A stretch of 64,000 nt of DNA from Prolixibacteraceae bacterium (GCA_019163175.1 JAFLKN010000047.1:1-64000), one strand, 5' to 3'; shown: positions 1 to 9,025, counted from the first letter of the stretch. Numbers and translations are program-made. Notes: generated by a model from the letters alone, not told the origin.

Positions 1-479
1 TTGTAAATCTCGTACATCACGTTGTCGTGTTTTCCGTAACATTTTGCCATTTCAGTAAAAAATGTAACAGCCTGCGCGGTATAGTCCTCAGCCTTGAAGC
101 TGTGAAAATCGATGAGCACATATAAACCATTTGCGATGCCTGCTTCAACAACTTTCTTTACTCTTTCCATATTACCTACCGGATCATCAATATATCCACT
201 TGATTCCTCAACGCCAAGTGCAACACGAATGATAGTTGCCCTAAAATCCTTTTTCAGCCATTTGACTACATCTTCGTTGTAGTATTTCTGACCTTCCCAA
301 TTCGAATTCGAAGAATACATACTGTTCCCGAACAGGCTGATTTGCTGATTATTTTGATCGACTACATGATTCCCATATACCCGCAACATACCATGTTTTG
401 CCACGATATTTTCCTGTGCAAAAGCATTCATGGCAATCAGGATTAGAATTAAGATTCCGGTATTTTTAATCTGTTTCAT
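1..479 (-). CDS. GH5-like endoglucanase, N-terminal part (cut by left edge)
   Basis: The first 159 codons of a secreted glycoside hydrolase read on the minus strand from an ATG at 479 and run off the window. A hydrophobic signal peptide (about residues 1-21, ending AFAQ) is followed by HGMLRVYGNHVVDQNNQQ, then LFGNSMYSSNSNW and a segment ending in IIRVALGVEES, which is the N-terminal layout of GH5 cellulases of the bacterial endoglucanase type. The visible end, NVMYEIY, is where the family normally reads NEP with the acid/base Glu, so the catalytic residues lie outside. It is the last visible gene of a minus-strand series, 97 nt after the polysaccharide lyase. The GH5 assignment is confident; substrate (cellulose, other beta-1,4-glucan) is inference. 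Confidence 0.82.
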   Translation of the reverse strand, partial: MKQIKNTGILILILIAMNAFAQENIVAKHGMLRVYGNHVVDQNNQQISLFGNSMYSSNSNWEGQKYYNEDVVKWLKKDFRATIIRVALGVEESSGYIDDPVGNMERVKKVVEAGIANGLYVLIDFHSFKAEDYTAQAVTFFTEMAKCYGKHDNVMYEIY

Positions 480-576
480 TCTTCTCATTTTTCGTTTTTA
501 ATTTGACTTTTTCACTTTGGCTCTTTTCCTTAAACGTGATTTCAAAAACTGTTTTGGAATACCACAAAAATGCTGT

Positions 577-1932
577 TCAATAATTGAGAGCTATTTTCAC
601 AACTTTGTTTTCAGCCTTTAACAAGTACATACCACTGTTCTGATTTGATATATCGATTTTGTTCCCAAAGCCACAATTCAGCTTGCAGCCTGAAATGTTG
701 TATACATCCCATTTTACTTCTTTACTAATTTGGAAGAATCCGTCACAACTTGGATTTGGAAATACCCAAAATGCAGAACTTTGAATAGGATTTCCGGCAA
801 ATGTCGTTTGATAAACAATGTCGGCATGAGTCAGTGTTTCGTAGAAAATATTCAGGTATGACGAACCTTGAGATCTGATTTTATCTTTAATTAGCTTCTC
901 CGTATTTGGTAGGACAATTCCTTTGCGGTTGTGGTAATGGTTATATCCAATCTCCCAGGTATCGATATACTCTACTGTGGTTTTATTGTTTACACAGGTT
1001 CCCTGCATCAGTCCGGTCAGGATTTGAGTGGCAATCAATTCCATCGTTGCCGTGTACCGTTTTGTATTTTCGGTATAAACATCAACACCCTGATTCCACG
1101 CAACTTCTGATGCATGGAGCGCAGATGCCATTGCAAACTGGGTGTGGTGATTATTGTCGCGGCATGATTCCTGGGTAAGACCTTCAAGCAACTGGATAGG
1201 GCCAAACCAGTTGCCAGGGAAGCTGCTTCCCCCGTAGTTTCTGGAACTGGCTGCATCGCTAGCCAGATAAAAATAGGCCGGATTTCTTTTACGCAGTCTT
1301 GCAATGCCCAAATTAAATTCTGCTTCATCTTCACAGAACACAGCAATATTCATAAGGGCGTCAATTTGAGTCAGATCAACATTTCCATTCCAGGTACTTG
1401 CAGTCTTTAACTGGGGATAATATGCTTTTCTGAACATGTTCTGAACCGCCTTCATATCTTCCGGTTTCCAACCGGGATAGTCTCTCATAATTTCGGCAGC
1501 GGGGCCAAAAATGGCTCCCATCCATCCTGCCTGAAGTTTATCCTGATCGTTACCTCCCGTAAAACCTTCAAAAATGGCCCATGCATTGAGAATGGCTATT
1601 GCCTGTTCCGCATAAACTTCCTGATCCGTGAAATACCAGGTAAGAGCATTGCAATAAGCTTTCCATCCGTCATCACGTGCAGTGCCAGCTACCGTATTAT
1701 CGTTGGAATTTACCTGTTTCTTTGCATTTGATCCACTCTTCGCCCCAGCTTTCATCTGATTATAAAAACCATACCAGGGTTGCTGCTTTGCTGCAATTTT
1801 TGCTTTAACAAAGTCAAGTTCATTCTGCCCGTTTACACCACCCGGATGAATAAATTTCATCGGTGTCTGTGCCTGAACTGAAATGAAAAACAGGAGAGCG
1901 AACTGTATGGTAATCGTTTTTAGTGCTTTCAA
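577..1932 (-). CDS. Secreted polysaccharide lyase, alginate-lyase fold, T9SS sorting tail
   Basis: 451 residues with a signal peptide (about 1-21, ISVQAQ) and an all-alpha alginate-lyase-type domain over roughly residues 25-380. The signature DNNHHTQFAMAS (His262-His263) resembles the active-site Asn/His region of alginate/glucuronan lyases (PF05426-like, PL5/PL38 relatives). The last 65 residues, beginning FWVFPNPSCDGFF and ending in a GMYLL...VVKIALN pattern, match a type A Por/T9SS C-terminal sorting domain, so export through the type IX system is expected. It would cleave a uronic-acid polymer by beta-elimination; the unsaturated product would suit the GH105 enzyme encoded 15 nt upstream. 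Exact substrate (alginate, glucuronan, other) cannot be read from the sequence. Confidence 0.8.
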   Translation of the reverse strand: MKALKTITIQFALLFFISVQAQTPMKFIHPGGVNGQNELDFVKAKIAAKQQPWYGFYNQMKAGAKSGSNAKKQVNSNDNTVAGTARDDGWKAYCNALTWYFTDQEVYAEQAIAILNAWAIFEGFTGGNDQDKLQAGWMGAIFGPAAEIMRDYPGWKPEDMKAVQNMFRKAYYPQLKTASTWNGNVDLTQIDALMNIAVFCEDEAEFNLGIARLRKRNPAYFYLASDAASSRNYGGSSFPGNWFGPIQLLEGLTQESCRDNNHHTQFAMASALHASEVAWNQGVDVYTENTKRYTATMELIATQILTGLMQGTCVNNKTTVEYIDTWEIGYNHYHNRKGIVLPNTEKLIKDKIRSQGSSYLNIFYETLTHADIVYQTTFAGNPIQSSAFWVFPNPSCDGFFQISKEVKWDVYNISGCKLNCGFGNKIDISNQNSGMYLLKAENKVVKIALNY

Positions 1933-1947
1933 AGCCAGTAATTTATT

Positions 1948-3120
1948 CTATTTAGTATTTTCCAAAATATTTGTTGAAATGATAAAAGAGCCAAACGCCC
2001 CAAAGGGACTCACTTCCTTAGGTGAGTTAAAGTAATCTTCGGTGCTGTTCTGAATTCCGATGCTGCTGCAGTCAATCAGGTCAATGAATCCATGATCATT
2101 CACTTTTGCCTTTTTAACCATGCCTGTGTATGCTTTCAGGATAACAGGATTAAATTCTTCAGAAGGAATTAGGCCTTTGTCAATGGATCTTTTCATGAGA
2201 TAGATGTACATTCCGGTGCCTGAAGTTTCGTTCCAGTTTCTTGGATCATTCGGTTTATCGACCACCTGGCACCACATTCCGGTTTTCGGATCCTGATTTT
2301 CCTTAATTCCTTTGCAGAGCTTCTGATGTATTGCCAGAATCTGAGAATAACCGGAATGATCTTTGGGTAAGTAATCAAATACATCGGCCAGAAGCACAGC
2401 ATACCAACCCAATCCTTCACTCCACACCTCGGGCGCAAGGCCCGTTGTTTTATTTGCCCAACTTGCTTTTCTGCTTTCGTCCCAGCCATGCCACAACAAA
2501 CCATTCGGTTTCTGGCAAACACTGGCTACCATGGTGATTTGTTTTACCACTTCGTTAAAGGCATACTCGCTGTCGCCAATTGTTTTTCCGTAGCGTGCCA
2601 AAAAGATCTGACCCATAAACACACCATCGACCCAGGTTTGATTGGTTGCCCACACGCCATGCCAGAAAAGTCCGTTACTGTTTCGTGGATATTTATCGAA
2701 ACCGGCGCGGATTGTTGTGGCTGCGATCTTGTATTTTTCGAGATGGGTTTGTTCGTACATAAACAAAATGGCGTACCCGGGCAGAAAATTATCCAAAGCG
2801 GAGTCCTTAAAATCGGGAATATTTCCCTGTTCGTCAACCTGCTGATCGACATAGCGTTTGATGTAATTGTAATATGCAGGATCACCGGTTGATTTCCAGA
2901 TTTTTTCCATGGCGAACATCACATAACCCGCCTGCCAGCTGAAATGATTTGTATTTCCGCAGCAATACATCGTATCAGGATCTGGGAACCGGGCAATAAA
3001 ACTAGTTGCCACCTTTTCCGACCATTTGACCGGTTTGTCCTGCGAAATTCCTTTAACACCGATGAATGTTAAAAAGATGAATAATGCACATCGAAAAAAA
3101 TAAAAAATGGCTTTTTGCAT
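1948..3120 (-). CDS. GH105 unsaturated uronyl hydrolase
   Basis: 390 residues with an N-terminal signal sequence (about 1-26). The (alpha/alpha)6 pattern of GH88/GH105 is recognisable: HFSWQAGYVMFAMEK, TWVDGVFMGQIFLARYG with the likely catalytic Asp165, NGLLWHGWDESRKASW, and PEVWSEGLGWYAV followed by NETSGTGMYIYLMKR. Family members hydrate the double bond of 4,5-unsaturated uronic acid at the non-reducing end of oligosaccharides released by lyases. The gene sits 13 nt downstream of the CBM6-like lipoprotein gene and 15 nt upstream of the lyase gene, so the three are almost certainly co-transcribed. Family is secure; whether it prefers unsaturated glucuronyl or galacturonyl ends is unknown. 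Confidence 0.88.
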   Translation of the reverse strand: MQKAIFYFFRCALFIFLTFIGVKGISQDKPVKWSEKVATSFIARFPDPDTMYCCGNTNHFSWQAGYVMFAMEKIWKSTGDPAYYNYIKRYVDQQVDEQGNIPDFKDSALDNFLPGYAILFMYEQTHLEKYKIAATTIRAGFDKYPRNSNGLFWHGVWATNQTWVDGVFMGQIFLARYGKTIGDSEYAFNEVVKQITMVASVCQKPNGLLWHGWDESRKASWANKTTGLAPEVWSEGLGWYAVLLADVFDYLPKDHSGYSQILAIHQKLCKGIKENQDPKTGMWCQVVDKPNDPRNWNETSGTGMYIYLMKRSIDKGLIPSEEFNPVILKAYTGMVKKAKVNDHGFIDLIDCSSIGIQNSTEDYFNSPKEVSPFGAFGSFIISTNILENTK

Positions 3121-3133
3121 GTATTGGAACGAT

Positions 3134-3850
3134 TTATTTCAACGGTGCAGACACAAGTTCGAAGTTGATATAATCGTAGTTCATATCGCCAATGTCGGCT
3201 GTATGAAGTGTGATGGTTTGTAACCCTTTTTTCAGGTCAATGTTTGCGAGTCTATCAATGTAATTCCAATGATGCCATTGCCTCCAAGGAATAGTATCAG
3301 CAGCCACAAAAGTTGATGGTATTAAGAGTGGACCTGTAACATCGACATCATTTACGGCAACAGAAATTTTGCCATCTTTATTTGATGTGAACATTATTCC
3401 CAGTTGATAAGTTCCGGCCTCTGTAACATTTACCGTGTATTTGGTCCATTCACCGGGTTTGGTCCAGCCCACATATAGCTGGTCTTTTTCGGGTTGGACC
3501 AAATTAAAGGGTGTATTGTCGATTGCGGGATCCCGGAATTTTGTGTAAGAAATATCAACAGGTTCATCTATTCTGAATTCGTTCAGGTATGTTCCGTCGG
3601 CAGGATTTAATCTACCGCTACCCGAGTTGATGGAATCGGTATCATGGAATGCAATTCCTTCGCCACCCAAATCATAAAACTCGCACTGAAGCTTACCGGG
3701 AATGATCTGAGCACCGGCAGTATATTGCACATCGGCAAAGGGTGTTCCTTTATAATCCTTCAGTTTGTTTGACTGGCATGATTGCAGGTAACCAAAACTC
3801 AAAATAATAATCCCGAAGGATAAAATAGGAAGGCCGTTTTTTTTAATCAT
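3134..3850 (-). CDS. CBM6-like carbohydrate-binding lipoprotein
   Basis: 238 residues. The N-terminal hydrophobic segment ends in YLQSC, a lipobox with Cys25, so a lipid-anchored, probably outer-membrane protein is expected. The rest resembles a CBM6/CBM35 beta-sandwich: KLQCEFYDLGGEGIAFHD, then GWTKPGEWTKYTVNVTEAG (aromatic sugar-binding segment), TYQLGIMF and a C-terminal strand INFELV. No catalytic domain is present. It is the first gene of the minus-strand run toward GH105, the lyase and GH5, and may capture the polysaccharide at the cell surface in place of a SusD-like protein. A transcript start is expected about 60 nt upstream, where a TAnnTTTG box is present on this strand. Surface location is inference from the lipobox. 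Confidence 0.75.
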   Translation of the reverse strand: MIKKNGLPILSFGIIILSFGYLQSCQSNKLKDYKGTPFADVQYTAGAQIIPGKLQCEFYDLGGEGIAFHDTDSINSGSGRLNPADGTYLNEFRIDEPVDISYTKFRDPAIDNTPFNLVQPEKDQLYVGWTKPGEWTKYTVNVTEAGTYQLGIMFTSNKDGKISVAVNDVDVTGPLLIPSTFVAADTIPWRQWHHWNYIDRLANIDLKKGLQTITLHTADIGDMNYDYINFELVSAPLK

Positions 3851-3914
3851 TTATTTTTTATTACAAGTTTGAAACATGGTTTTCACTTAAAAAACACTTT
3901 ATTTCAATACTTTT

Positions 3915-3941
3915 CAAAAGTAATAATATTTTCATTCCAAA
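3915..3941 (-). promoter_or_regulatory. Candidate promoter for the CBM6-GH105-lyase-GH5 series
   Basis: On the minus strand 3922-3915 reads TACTTTTG, a perfect TAnnTTTG box of the Bacteroidota primary sigma factor. A TTTG lies upstream at 3941-3938, but the spacing is 15 nt rather than the usual 19-21, so the -33 match is imperfect. The box lies 65 nt before the ATG at 3850. Confidence 0.45.
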
Positions 3942-3974
3942 TTCACCTGTTTAAAACTAAATTTATTCCTCCAT

Positions 3975-4006
3975 TTTGATTTTGTGTTTTTTAATGTGTA
4001 CTTTAG
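3975..4006 (+). promoter_or_regulatory. Candidate promoter of the ROK regulator gene
   Basis: TTTG at 3975-3978, a 20-nt spacer and TACTTTAG at 3999-4006 (one mismatch to TAnnTTTG) give the standard Bacteroidota promoter layout. The expected start near 4013 leaves a leader of about 40 nt to the ATG at 4054. It is divergent from the CBM6-lipoprotein promoter about 55 nt away, so one operator could serve both. Confidence 0.55.
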
Positions 4007-4053
4007 CGCAAGTATAACGCCAAATAATAGTTTGGTAAAGTCGAGAAATAAAG

Positions 4054-5274
4054 ATGACAAAAGAGAAGATCCAAAGTGAGAACCACGATTTACAGGGTAA
4101 TCAGAATAAAATAAAAGTACTTCAGTTAATTCGAAATGCAAAGGAGATTACCCGGGCCGAAATTATCCGGTTATCGGGGTTAAGCGCACCTACTGTTACG
4201 CGAATTGTTGAAAGTCTGGTTCAGTTAAACTTGATTCAAAGTGAAGGATTGGGTTCTTCAATCGGTGGCAGACCGCCACAACTGATAAATTTTAAATCGA
4301 AAGAAAATTATGTGATTGGCATTGATTTGGGTGCCACTTTTATCAGGTCGGCACTTTCGAACCTCGATGGCGAATTTATTTTTGAAATTCATGTTCCTAC
4401 AAATTTGAAGAAAGGGTTTGACGGTGTGATGGAGCAGGTGAGCAGTTTGATTGAAAAACTCAGTGAGCGGGCATACCAGAAATCGCTGCCACTTTGGGGA
4501 ATTGGAATTGCAGTTTGCGGGATGGTCAATAAAAATACCGGCATTGTTGAATATTCGCCCATTTTTGGCTGGAAGAATGTTAACATTCAGGATGCACTTT
4601 CGAAACATACAAGTCTAAAAATTGCCCTTGGGAATGTAACTCACCTGATTGCTTTGGGCGAATTGCTTTATGGCGTGGGCAAGGATTACAGAAATTTTAT
4701 CTGTGTTAACCTGGGTTACGGAATCGGCTCAGGAATCATAATAGACGGAAAACTGTTTGGCGGGGCCGATGGGATTGCGGGCGAGGTTGGCCATATTGTA
4801 ATGGACCGGCACAACAGTAGAAAAGGACTTGAAGGAGTTTCGGGAACGCTGGAGGCTCTTGCTTCGGGTTATGGAATTGCCGACATTGCCCAGGAACTGG
4901 CAAAGACCGATGCAGCAAGCGTTTTATATTCGCATGGCACTGAAGATATTGATGCCCGAAAGGTTTTCGAAGCTGCCATAAATGGAGATCGTTTGGCCGG
5001 TGAAATCATCGAAAATGTTGCAGGATATTTGAGTGTAAGTATCGACACACTCATAAAATTATTCAATACCGAGTGTATTGTTTTATCGGGAGGCCTTGTT
5101 CAGAATGGCGATTTGCTCCTTGGTAAAATTCGCGAACAAGTTACCAAGTACGCATTGAGTGGCGTTTCGCGCACAGTGCCCATTGTACAATCGGGTTTTG
5201 GAGAGAATGCTGCACTGATGGGTTCGTTTTCACTGATTCTTGAGCGGATTTTATTATTGGAAAGTTTGGATTAA
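4054..5274 (+). CDS. ROK-family transcriptional regulator (NagC/XylR type)
   Basis: 406 residues with an N-terminal winged helix-turn-helix (about residues 18-75; EITRAEIIRLSGLSAPTVTR) and a ROK sugar-kinase-like domain from about residue 87 (VIGIDLGATFIRSAL; GYGIGSGIIIDGKLFGG; GEVGHIV). His247 of the GHI motif is kept, but the downstream stretch RHNSRKGLEGVSGTLEAL lacks the CxCGxxGC zinc cysteines of typical ROK proteins. The family acts as sugar-responsive repressors or activators. Divergent placement from the lipoprotein/GH105/lyase/GH5 series, and convergence with the GH9 pair, makes it the likely local regulator. Ligand unknown. The stop codon is built into the left arm of a strong terminator. 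Confidence 0.88.
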   Translation: MTKEKIQSENHDLQGNQNKIKVLQLIRNAKEITRAEIIRLSGLSAPTVTRIVESLVQLNLIQSEGLGSSIGGRPPQLINFKSKENYVIGIDLGATFIRSALSNLDGEFIFEIHVPTNLKKGFDGVMEQVSSLIEKLSERAYQKSLPLWGIGIAVCGMVNKNTGIVEYSPIFGWKNVNIQDALSKHTSLKIALGNVTHLIALGELLYGVGKDYRNFICVNLGYGIGSGIIIDGKLFGGADGIAGEVGHIVMDRHNSRKGLEGVSGTLEALASGYGIADIAQELAKTDAASVLYSHGTEDIDARKVFEAAINGDRLAGEIIENVAGYLSVSIDTLIKLFNTECIVLSGGLVQNGDLLLGKIREQVTKYALSGVSRTVPIVQSGFGENAALMGSFSLILERILLLESLD

Positions 5275-5315
5275 GGATTCCGTCCCGTTTTGAAGAACGG
5301 AATCCTTATTAATCC
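5272..5315 (+). terminator. Terminator after the ROK gene
   Basis: A 12-bp stem (5272-5283 with 5297-5308; arms contain GGATTCCGT and ACGGAATCC) starts at the stop codon of the ROK gene. It is followed by TTAATCCTTATTTTT. The gene on the other strand ends at 5316, so the hairpin separates convergent transcripts. Confidence 0.8.
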
Positions 5316-7241
5316 TTATTTTTCGAGCTGTAATACCAAATAGGAATGAGGTTTTAATTCCAGGTTCAGGATTGTTTTTACAATTGCAGGCTTGCGTCTC
5401 TGTGGGTACTCCTTTTTCTCTCCTGAAATTTCCATTCCTGAGACCAGATTTTTGGCTTTAGAAAAGCTATCGGCCAATCTAAGTTTTACTTGTTGTGCTT
5501 CGTTGGCAAACGACTCCACAATAACAGTGTTGTTATCGTAAACAAAAAGGCTGGTATACCCGGGAGCTTCAAGCAGGACGGGCATGTTCGGTGTAAGTAT
5601 TTCTTTTATTCTGGAAAGAACGTCAACCGGAAAGTGGTACAAATCAATCACATTATCAGGAATGGTAAGTACATACAATTTCCCTTTAGAATAGTCGGCC
5701 CGATGAAGAATAGGCCAGCCATTGGTACCGTCAAAAGCCGAAATAATTTCCCACGAATCGTTAGTCAGATAGTTGATTTGAGGTATGAGCATTTCGTGCT
5801 CGGATGTCATTCGTTGTCCCCAGCCAGCTACAAATTCTTTGACGCAAGCTTTTTTGTCGGTCATCCGAAGTTCCACAATGTCACCCAAGCCCTTGTCTTG
5901 CATAGCTTTCAGAAAGCCAGAGGTAACCATAATGTCTTTACCTGCCTGCAATTGCTTTTTTATTTTTGCTACAATTTCAGGATCCGCTTTGGCCTGTTCG
6001 GTCAGAAAAACAATCGGTTCGTTTTCCGGAAATTCAGAAACAATATCCATTGGCACACCAACCATCCCCATGTAGTTCTGAAGAAAATCTTCTCCAGTTG
6101 AGTGATACGGTTTATAACTTTTTACACCAATGGGGTTGCCTAACTGACCAAGAAACTTGTCGATGGTTTCAAAGGTATATCCGGCAGCGCGTGCAATAGT
6201 TGTGGGCTGCACCATTTGGCCGGTTTTATCTGGCACGGGTTTCATCATTTCATCATAGTTAAAACTACAGATTTCGTGATTTTGCCAATCAGCACGGTCG
6301 GTTTTTAAAAGCGGCCGTTGCAGTTGCCGAATATCAAAAAGAGTAATTTCAGGAGCTTTGGAAAACATCGTCAGCCACAACTGTTCGGCGTACCGATCCA
6401 TAAAGGTTAATCCTCCCGGGTCTACCCAGCCCCCACCGTTTTTGCCCGGTTTCAGGTTGTCAAAATAACGAAAGATAAGGTATCCAAGATAAGGTTGCAG
6501 GTGCTGGTTGCTCGATGGGTCGCGGGTTTCGGTGCCAGTGTATAACCCGTCAAACATTTTGGGTTCCGTTTCCAGATTAAATCCGCAACCCTGAAAATGA
6601 TCGTACCAGTTTGGGTATTTGATCACTACTTTTATCTTAGGATTAACCTTTTTTGCTGCGTCAATTACCAATTCTCTTGCAGCCTGCGTCATCAGATCGA
6701 GTCTATAGTCAGTCCAGCTTTTTGTACCCTTGGCTTTGATGCACAAGTCGCATTTGCAACTGGTAAAAAAGAAATCATCAAGAATCAGTTCATCGAAATG
6801 TTTGGCTGTAAATTCTACGATTTCCTTTACCTTTTTCCGATGTTCCGCATTTGTGTAGCAGAATGTTTCGAAATTATTGCTTTCGTTTACGGTCAGTGTA
6901 ATGCCACCGGCCGTTTTAATTCCTCGACTTTCGAAGAAACTTTTAGCTTTCAGAAGAGTTACTTCATCAACAACAAGTAGATCACGGTGCGTTTCCAGGT
7001 AAATTTTATCAACGTGTACCTTTCTGGAGACTTCGTCCCAAATGGGTTCGATGTAGTTAAGGTCGCCCATTTTAACCGTTTCGTATGCTCGGGAATATAC
7101 CGCTACTTTGAAATTCTTGTAAGGTTCACCTGCCAATACCGAGGTAGAAAATAGCATCAGGATAACTAAAATCCTCTGCCACCCATCCCCTATCCGATTG
7201 GGCTTTAAGAACCTGAGTTCGTATATTTTCTTATTTCTCAT
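5316..7241 (-). CDS. Secreted TIM-barrel glycosidase-like protein of unknown specificity
   Basis: 641 residues. A long charged N-terminus leads to a signal peptide (about residues 24-38, ILVILMLFSTSVLAG). Residues about 40-330 look like a beta/alpha barrel: KVHVDKIYLETHRDLLVV, FDELILDDFFF followed by a Cys cluster (CKCDLC) and a segment KVVIKYPNWYDHFQGCGF. The middle region (about 350-520, VPMDIVSEFPENEPIVFL, GKDIMVTSGFLKAM) resembles a class-I glutamine-amidotransferase-like domain as in GH42-type enzymes, and the C-terminus a beta-sandwich. I do not recognise a named family. It is 6 nt downstream of the GH9 gene and so probably translated from the same mRNA. A glycoside hydrolase role is inference from architecture and context. 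Confidence 0.5.
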   Translation of the reverse strand: MRNKKIYELRFLKPNRIGDGWQRILVILMLFSTSVLAGEPYKNFKVAVYSRAYETVKMGDLNYIEPIWDEVSRKVHVDKIYLETHRDLLVVDEVTLLKAKSFFESRGIKTAGGITLTVNESNNFETFCYTNAEHRKKVKEIVEFTAKHFDELILDDFFFTSCKCDLCIKAKGTKSWTDYRLDLMTQAARELVIDAAKKVNPKIKVVIKYPNWYDHFQGCGFNLETEPKMFDGLYTGTETRDPSSNQHLQPYLGYLIFRYFDNLKPGKNGGGWVDPGGLTFMDRYAEQLWLTMFSKAPEITLFDIRQLQRPLLKTDRADWQNHEICSFNYDEMMKPVPDKTGQMVQPTTIARAAGYTFETIDKFLGQLGNPIGVKSYKPYHSTGEDFLQNYMGMVGVPMDIVSEFPENEPIVFLTEQAKADPEIVAKIKKQLQAGKDIMVTSGFLKAMQDKGLGDIVELRMTDKKACVKEFVAGWGQRMTSEHEMLIPQINYLTNDSWEIISAFDGTNGWPILHRADYSKGKLYVLTIPDNVIDLYHFPVDVLSRIKEILTPNMPVLLEAPGYTSLFVYDNNTVIVESFANEAQQVKLRLADSFSKAKNLVSGMEISGEKKEYPQRRKPAIVKTILNLELKPHSYLVLQLEK

Positions 7242-7247
7242 TTCTTT

Positions 7248-8885
7248 TTATTTGCCTACAAATCCAGCCAACGCATAAACTAATGCAGCCTGCCAGTTAA
7301 TGGCAATTTCGTTGGTCCGGTAATCTTCTTCTTTATCATACCATCCTGTTGCCGAATGCCCGCCACCAACAATATAACCTGGCCAAGGCTGTACTTCTTT
7401 ATCCGATCCCGAACGACGGTCGTGAGGATTCATTGCAGGATTAATTCCCAAACCGGTCACATACGAACGGTTGTAAAAATTACGGCCAAAAATATGAGCA
7501 ATGGCATCGAGCGATGTTTGCACGTATGCTGGATTTGGCGCGATGCGATTGGCAATCTGCAAGTTCAGCACCTGCCGGGCAATGGTTCCGTTGCATCCCC
7601 AATAATAGCGAACCAAGGGGCGTCCATATACATCAGCCGCAGCATTTTTTACAATTGCATTGGCACCATCAACTATATTTTTCTGAATGGTTTTCAGAAT
7701 CTCCGGGTTCTTTCCAGATTTCTTCGACACGGCATATTGAAACATTCCGAGGTTTGAAACATCTCCCCAATCCCAGTCTTCATCAATTTTAAAACTCATT
7801 TTGGTCGCCTGATCTTCAAAATCTTTCAGAAAAGAAGCATCGCCGGTGGTTTCCCACATTTCAACAGCAGCCCAAAGACGGTCGTCGCTGTCGCCCGACT
7901 GATATCCTCCAGTTTTAAATTCACCCTGAACAAATCGTTTATCCTCTGGGTTTTCCTTCAGGCATTTATAGCTTAGCTGAGCAGCCTTCAGGCATTTTTC
8001 AGCGTAAGCTTTATCGTATGGTTCGAAGTAGCGGGCTGCCTGTGCCATCATAGCAACAAAATCGCCAACAGCATCGGTGCTCCAATCCGTAAAATAACGC
8101 TTTTGTTTATCGTCCTCGGGTTTGCAGAACGATTCAAAATTTTTGGAGGTCAGCTTGTGTGATACTTTTCCTGATCCATCAGTATATTGCATGGTAAACA
8201 ACCAATCGGTTTCCCATTTTAATTCCTTCAGAAAATCGGGGTAACCCTTAGCTGTTTCCGGTAAATCGAGCGAAAACTTATTCAGCTTGTCTTGAAACTG
8301 ATCCCAGGCCATAAACATCATACCAACAGTAATACCGGCATTTGTAACATATTTGCCATAGTCTCCGGCATCGTGCCAACCTCCGGTTCCATTTCGGCGT
8401 TCACCCGGTTTTCCCTGGTAATCTTCAAAACCATCTTCCATATGGCAGGCTTCGTGTGCAAAACGATGGCCGTTGTGGGTGCCTTCAACTGCTGTACCAC
8501 AACGCCACAAATAAAAGCCGCGCATACTGGTGTAAAATGCCTGATTATAGACTTTGGGCGAAATCTCGAACTCGATAGATTTTACTCCTTCTGCTGTTTC
8601 GAGGTAATATTTGCCATTTTTGATCAGGCCCGAAAAATCGGCAACAGCAACGTTTTGGTTCACATCTTTCTGAAAAACTGATTCTGCCAGTTTCCCCTGA
8701 AAAACAACCTTTTGGTTAGAAACCTGTTTGACCACAAATGTTTTGCTATCGCCCACCACCGAAGCTTTTTTTGATTGTTCAGGTAAAAATCCGAGTGAGT
8801 TTAACTGAATGCTTTGAGAATGTGCTTTAGAAGAACAATAGCCTAAAAAGAAGAAAATAACGGCAATTAAAAAAGCTGATTTCAT
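7248..8885 (-). CDS. GH9 family glycoside hydrolase
   Basis: 545 residues with a signal peptide (about 1-24), an N-terminal immunoglobulin-like domain (about 25-110, the CelD_N type) and a GH9 (alpha/alpha)6 catalytic domain. Diagnostic motifs are GGWHDAGDYGKYVTNAG (Asp172 and Asp175, nucleophilic-water base region), NPHDRRSGSD near residue 488 and DYRTNEIAINWQAALVYALAGF with the acid Glu526 at the C-terminus. GH9 enzymes are inverting and act on beta-1,4-glucans or related beta-linkages. First gene of a two-gene minus-strand unit with the 641-residue protein; no convincing promoter was seen in the 140 nt upstream. Family is secure, substrate is not. Confidence 0.9.
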   Translation of the reverse strand: MKSAFLIAVIFFFLGYCSSKAHSQSIQLNSLGFLPEQSKKASVVGDSKTFVVKQVSNQKVVFQGKLAESVFQKDVNQNVAVADFSGLIKNGKYYLETAEGVKSIEFEISPKVYNQAFYTSMRGFYLWRCGTAVEGTHNGHRFAHEACHMEDGFEDYQGKPGERRNGTGGWHDAGDYGKYVTNAGITVGMMFMAWDQFQDKLNKFSLDLPETAKGYPDFLKELKWETDWLFTMQYTDGSGKVSHKLTSKNFESFCKPEDDKQKRYFTDWSTDAVGDFVAMMAQAARYFEPYDKAYAEKCLKAAQLSYKCLKENPEDKRFVQGEFKTGGYQSGDSDDRLWAAVEMWETTGDASFLKDFEDQATKMSFKIDEDWDWGDVSNLGMFQYAVSKKSGKNPEILKTIQKNIVDGANAIVKNAAADVYGRPLVRYYWGCNGTIARQVLNLQIANRIAPNPAYVQTSLDAIAHIFGRNFYNRSYVTGLGINPAMNPHDRRSGSDKEVQPWPGYIVGGGHSATGWYDKEEDYRTNEIAINWQAALVYALAGFVGK

Positions 8886-9025
8886 ATCGTTTAGGATTTA
8901 GGTTTGTACTTTATTGTAACTGAGACAATATGAAGTAAAACTAATACAATTGTTTCAGGATACGATTGCTCAAATCTCCAAAAGATCGGGCATTTATACC
9001 ATAAATCAATCGGAAAGCAAAAGTT

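Noticed and set aside
3932-4141. 69-codon minus-strand reading frame over the ROK promoter
   Set aside because: Overlaps the promoter and start of the ROK gene, no signal or domain, AT-rich composition explains the open frame.
5490-6101. 203-codon frame opposite the TIM-barrel gene
   Set aside because: Antisense shadow; no motif or start context.
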